Source: DASQGA01 sp963762085
GTDB taxonomy: Bacteria > Actinomycetota > Thermoleophilia > Gaiellales > Gaiellaceae
NCBI GenBank assembly: GCA_963762085.1
Contig: CAVXJD010000006.1
Coordinates: 62,001 to 126,000, forward strand
Direction of reading: 5' to 3'
Length of the DNA stretch: 64,000 bases
The notes below the pieces were generated by a model that was not told where the DNA came from, did no database searches, and saw only the letters and a program-made list of their open reading frames with translations. The position numbers and the translations under genes are program-made. The first letter of the stretch is position 1; the number at the start of each line of letters is the position of its first letter. This document shows positions 61,901-64,000 of this stretch, piece by piece.

Positions 61901-62565
61901 GTGCGGCCGCTCCTGTCGACGATCGTGACCGAGATCCAGAGCGGTAGCCGCTCGCCCTTCTCCTCGAAGACCTGGTGCGCTGCCGCGATCGCAGCCTTCG
62001 CGTTCAGCGTGTCGAAGATCGTCTCGACGAGCAGGAGGTCGACCCCGCCGTCGACGAGGCCGCGGATCTGTCCGGCGTAGCTCTCCCGCACCTCGTCGAA
62101 GGTGACGCGGCGAAACGCGGGGTCTTCAACCTTCGGCGACAGCGATAGCGTCTGGTTCAGCGGACCGACCGACCCGGTCACGAACCTGTCTCCGTCGGTG
62201 CGCTCGTCGCACGCCTGCCGCGCGAGGCGGGCGCCGGCCAGGTTGATGTCGTAGACCGCGTCTTCGAGCCCGTAGTCGGCTTGCCCGATTGAGGTAGCCG
62301 TGAAGGTGTTGGTCGTTGTAATCCCCGCACCGGCGTCGAGGTAGGCGCGGTGGACGTCGAGCACGATGTCCGGGCGCGTGAGGTTCAGGAGATCCGGATC
62401 GCCCTTGACGTCCCGCGGGTGGTCGCGAAACCGCTCGCCCCGGTAGTCCGTGTCCTCGAGCTCGAGCCGTTGGAGCATCGTCCCCCAGGCGCCGTCGAGC
62501 ACGACGATCCGCTGGCCGAAGAGCTCGCGGAGGCGCGTTTCCGTGGAGGCGGCGGTCGTGACCAT
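58903..62565 (-). CDS. metH: cobalamin-dependent methionine synthase
   Basis: 1220 residues from the ATG at 62565, the expected full length. Four modules: homocysteine domain with zinc Cys (VGVNCALGA and GGCCGTTPDH), pterin/methyltetrahydrofolate domain (FMIGERTNVTGSARFRKLI..., GGANILDVNMD), cobalamin domain with the axial His in VHDIGKNIVGVVLGCNNYEVIDLG, and the C-terminal reactivation domain (RGIRPAFGYPACPDHTEK). It remethylates homocysteine and so completes the cycle begun by ahcY. The frame extends to 62856 through the 44-codon ORF region and is rejected there. A terminator precedes it. Confidence 0.97.
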   Translation of the reverse strand: MVTTAASTETRLRELFGQRIVVLDGAWGTMLQRLELEDTDYRGERFRDHPRDVKGDPDLLNLTRPDIVLDVHRAYLDAGAGITTTNTFTATSIGQADYGLEDAVYDINLAGARLARQACDERTDGDRFVTGSVGPLNQTLSLSPKVEDPAFRRVTFDEVRESYAGQIRGLVDGGVDLLLVETIFDTLNAKAAIAAAHQVFEEKGERLPLWISVTIVDRSGRTLSGQTIEAFWTSVEHANPLVVGVNCALGAKEMRPYVADLARLAPTYVSCHPNAGLPNPFGGYDEQPHDTSGFLREFAEAGLVNIVGGCCGTTPDHVRAIAAAVEGLTPRDLPGPRRVTRLSGLEPFTFTGDTNFVMIGERTNVTGSARFRKLIEAGDFQGAVDVALEQVRGGANILDVNMDADLLESEQAMTTFLNLIATEPEVARIPIMVDSSRWSVIEAGLKCVQGKGVVNSISLKEGEEEFLARAREVQSFGAAVVVMAFDEQGQADTVGRKVEICGRAYDLLLGQAGYQPEDIIFDPNILAVATGMEEHNDFAKAFIDSIPLIKERCPGVKISGGISNLSFAFRGNDVVREAIHSAFLYYAIRAGLDMGIVNAGQLVVYEDIPPELLEHVEDIIFNRRPDATDRMVALAASVRGEGTKRELDLSWREAPVEKRLSHALVHGIVDFIEEDTEEARASAARPLDVIEGPLMDGMKIVGDLFGSGKMFLPQVVKSARAMKRAVAYLEPYMEAEKLATGSNGRAQGKVVLATVKGDVHDIGKNIVGVVLGCNNYEVIDLGVMVQADRILDTAVEEGCDLVGLSGLITPSLDEMVNVAKEMERRGLDLPLLIGGATTSRQHTAVKIAPAYGQPTLHVLDASRVVGVVADLLDEDRRATLDTGNREAQERLRGLHADRDRKPLLPYDAARANRTKIEWRQEDLAEPPFTGTRLVEPPLAVLREYIDWQFFFYAWELKGKYPQILDDPEKGEAARSLFADANHLLDEIVAEELLSARGVYGYWRAAAEGDDIVLEDGTRFCMLRQQSDYGDERPNRSLADFVAPADTSLPDHIGAFAVTAGIGADELAARFEGEQDDYSAIIVKALADRLAEAFAEYLHERARREWYEAGEALPKEDLIAERFRGIRPAFGYPACPDHTEKPKLFDLLGARAIGIELTETNAMLPAASVSGIYLAHPAARYFSLGRVAPDQVADYAGRKGASVAEVERWLGPNLAYEPPVA

Positions 62566-62621
62566 GCGTTCATTCTGCCTTCCGACCCGCTCCTCGGGCC
62601 AGGCGCTCGCGATTCTGTCCT

Positions 62622-62652
62622 GAAAGCAAAAACTCCCGCCTGCGGGCGGGAG
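62622..62652 (-). terminator. intrinsic terminator upstream of metH
   Basis: On the minus strand, CTCCCGCC-CGCA-GGCGGGAG (62652-62633), an 8-bp stem, is followed by TTTTTGCTTT. It probably ends the transcript of the 44-codon ORF at 62682-62816. Because it lies just before metH it could alternatively act as an attenuator. Confidence 0.75.
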
Positions 62653-62681
62653 CTCCTTTGCTGCCTGGATTCGAGGATCGG

Positions 62682-62816
62682 TCAGTGCTCGCGGCAGGGG
62701 TGACAGACCCCCTCGCTGAGCCCGAAGGGATCGCGCGGCGAGATCGACTCGGAGCACGTTCGGCACGAACGGCCGGCCTCGAGCCCGGCAATCGAGCGGA
62801 TGAGCGAGTAGAGCAT
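62682..62816 (-). CDS. 44-residue zinc-ribbon-like small protein
   Basis: A minus-strand ORF from ATG 62816, with GGGAGG 4 bases upstream, to TGA 62682. It opens MLYSLIRSIAGLEAGRS and has Cys18-x-x-Cys21 and Cys38-x-x-Cys41, the two knuckles of a zinc ribbon separated by a Pro/Gly-rich loop (CRTC ... SPRDPFG ... CHPC). Codon use matches the neighbours, and an intrinsic terminator follows. It is too short for routine gene calling. The role is unknown; it sits between the ATP synthase genes and metH. Confidence 0.6.
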   Translation of the reverse strand: MLYSLIRSIAGLEAGRSCRTCSESISPRDPFGLSEGVCHPCREH

Positions 62817-62943
62817 TTAGCCTCCCTTCGGAGGTCGAGTGGAACGGTCGCTTCAAGCTAGCGAGAATGCCCCGGGGGTCCGCAAGGCCCCAGTCCCGGC
62901 TTAATGCCGCTTTAACGTCAGCCCTCGCGGCTACTTGGACGCG

Positions 62944-63369
62944 TTAGCCGCGGCCGGCGACTTCGAGCTTGTTCTCGGCGTGGCGAAGCTGCTGCTCGAG
63001 CTTCCAGAGATCGAGGTGCTCGTCGCCCGACTCCGCGCGCTCGAGTAGCGCCTTGGCCTCCTCGATCTCGCGCTTGGCAGCCTCGACATCGATGTCCTCG
63101 GCCCGCACAGCGTCGTCGACGAGGACGATCGCCCGGTCCTGCTGCACCTTGAAGTAGCCCGGTCCCGCCGCAAAGCTCTCCCAGGATCCGTCGGCTTTCA
63201 CGCGGATCTCACCCGCCTTCAGCATCGCCACCAGCGGCGCGTGCCGTGCCAGAACCCCGATCTCACCGTCGGCGCCGGGCACGATCAGCATCTCGGCCTC
63301 GCCCTCGTACGCCGCGCCGTCTGGCGTAACCAGGGACAGCTCGAATGTCTTGCCGGTGCCCTCGGTCAT
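62944..63369 (-). CDS. atpC: F-type ATP synthase epsilon subunit
   Basis: 141 residues. The N-terminal beta-sandwich FELSLVTPDGAAYEGEAEMLIVPGADGEIGVLARHAPLVAMLKAGEIRVK and VQQDRAIVLVDDAVRAEDIDVEAAKREIEEAKALLERA, plus the C-terminal helices, are canonical. The epsilon subunit inhibits ATP hydrolysis in F1. It is followed upstream by atpD with 5 bases between, the end of an atp operon. Confidence 0.95.
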   Translation of the reverse strand: MTEGTGKTFELSLVTPDGAAYEGEAEMLIVPGADGEIGVLARHAPLVAMLKAGEIRVKADGSWESFAAGPGYFKVQQDRAIVLVDDAVRAEDIDVEAAKREIEEAKALLERAESGDEHLDLWKLEQQLRHAENKLEVAGRG

Positions 63370-63374
63370 GGTCT

Positions 63375-64000
63375 CTACGCCGGCGTGGGCTCGGCTTCGC
63401 GCTCCTCGGAGGGCTCGTCGGCCTCCTCGGCTTCCGGCTCCTCGGCTTCGGGCTCCTCGTCCTTGGTCTCGGCCTTGTCTTCGCCGCCCATCTCCTTGCC
63501 TCGCTCGACGGCCTCCTCGATCGTCCCGACCATGTAGAAGGCACCCTCGGGCAGATCGTCGTGCTTCCCTTCGAGGATCTCCGAGAAGCCCTTGATCGTG
63601 TCCTCGAGCGCAACGAACTTGCCGGGCGTCCCGGTGAACTGCTCCGCGACGAAAAACGGCTGCGAGAGGAAGCGCTGGATCTTCCTTGCGCGCTGGACGA
63701 TGACCTTGTCCTCGTCGGAGAGCTCCTCCATCCCGAGAATGGCGATGATGTCCTGGAGCTCCTTGTAGCGCTGGAGGATCTCCTGGACGCCCGTGGCGGT
63801 CGCGTAGTGCTCGTCGGAGACGACGCCTGGCTGCATGATCCGGGAGACGGAGTCCAGCGGATCGACGGCTGGATAGATCCCCTGCTCGGTCAGCGCCCGG
63901 TTCAGCACGGTCGTAGCGTCGAGGTGGGCGAAGGTATTCGCCGGGGCCGGGTCGGTGAGGTCGTCGGCCGGCACATAGATCGCCTGCACCGAGGTGACAG
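63375..64000 (-). CDS. atpD: F-type ATP synthase beta subunit (partial; N-terminus outside window)
   Basis: The C-terminal ~208 residues of AtpD, continuing off the right edge. VQAIYVPADDLTDPAPANTFAHLDATTVLNRALTEQGIYPAVDPLDSVSRI and the helical C-terminal domain (GMEELSDEDKVIVQRARKIQRFLSQPFFVAEQFTG) are diagnostic. The beta subunit carries the catalytic nucleotide sites of F1. After the usual end (VGTIEEAVERGKEMGG) comes a ~35-residue Glu/Pro-rich tail not normally present. Confidence 0.95.
   Translation of the reverse strand, partial: VTSVQAIYVPADDLTDPAPANTFAHLDATTVLNRALTEQGIYPAVDPLDSVSRIMQPGVVSDEHYATATGVQEILQRYKELQDIIAILGMEELSDEDKVIVQRARKIQRFLSQPFFVAEQFTGTPGKFVALEDTIKGFSEILEGKHDDLPEGAFYMVGTIEEAVERGKEMGGEDKAETKDEEPEAEEPEAEEADEPSEEREAEPTPA

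Overview
The window is a high-GC, gene-dense bacterial chromosome segment, most likely from a deep-branching actinobacterium of the Thermoleophilia/Gaiella type. Supporting this: GC-rich third codon positions, many GTG starts, the conserved block ssrA-smpB-RNase R-ctpA-ftsX-ftsE-prfB, secA-hpf-comF, a Gram-positive/actinobacterial SOS box at dinB, large cyclase/ATPase/TPR regulators, and an R2-like oxidase. The taxonomy is inferred from gene content and composition only.

Region 1 (1-15.1 kb) is an envelope or exopolysaccharide locus. It holds a truncated O-antigen polymerase/ligase, a Wzz/BY-kinase fusion, a methyltransferase, a YdcF-like protein, a FemAB/BioF2-type acyltransferase, a DegT-type aminotransferase, a fused phosphotransferase-acyltransferase, GT4 and GT2 glycosyltransferases, a PIG-L deacetylase, a Wzx flippase, a NodB-type deacetylase and an NAD-sugar epimerase. 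The set suggests a polymer whose amino sugars are installed, acylated and deacetylated by dedicated enzymes. A NarL-type regulator (15.1-15.8 kb) with a clear promoter and a palindromic operator closes it.

Region 2 (16-32.4 kb) is a signalling and stress stretch: SnoaL-like and MEDS proteins, a GAF-PAS histidine kinase, a K+ channel gene split by a one-base frameshift, an R2-like ligand-binding oxidase, two large cyclase-ATPase-TPR proteins, an enolase-superfamily enzyme, OsmC, DNA polymerase IV under an SOS box, and two methyltransferases.

Region 3 (32.4-40.2 kb) is the accessory, gene-poor part. It has an orphan SLATT membrane protein, a secreted RTX-repeat protein, a large secreted protein with an N,N-dimethylformamidase-like C-terminus, several small unknown proteins, two unexplained RNA-like structures, a strong hairpin ahead of a small gene, and tmRNA (tag ASAKNNELALAA).

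Region 4 (40.2-64 kb) is mostly core housekeeping on the minus strand: smpB, RNase R-type exonuclease, ctpA, ftsX, ftsE, prfB with a programmed +1 frameshift, secA, hpf, comF, sugar nucleotidyltransferases, ahcY, UDP-glucose dehydrogenase, an LCP-family ligase, metH, a 44-residue zinc-ribbon ORF, atpC and the 3' part of atpD. Directly upstream of ahcY lies the most striking unexplained element: a rod-like ~170-nt RNA on the minus strand whose 30-bp closing stem is preserved entirely by Watson-Crick and G-U pairs. It looks like 6S RNA or an uncharacterised leader RNA.
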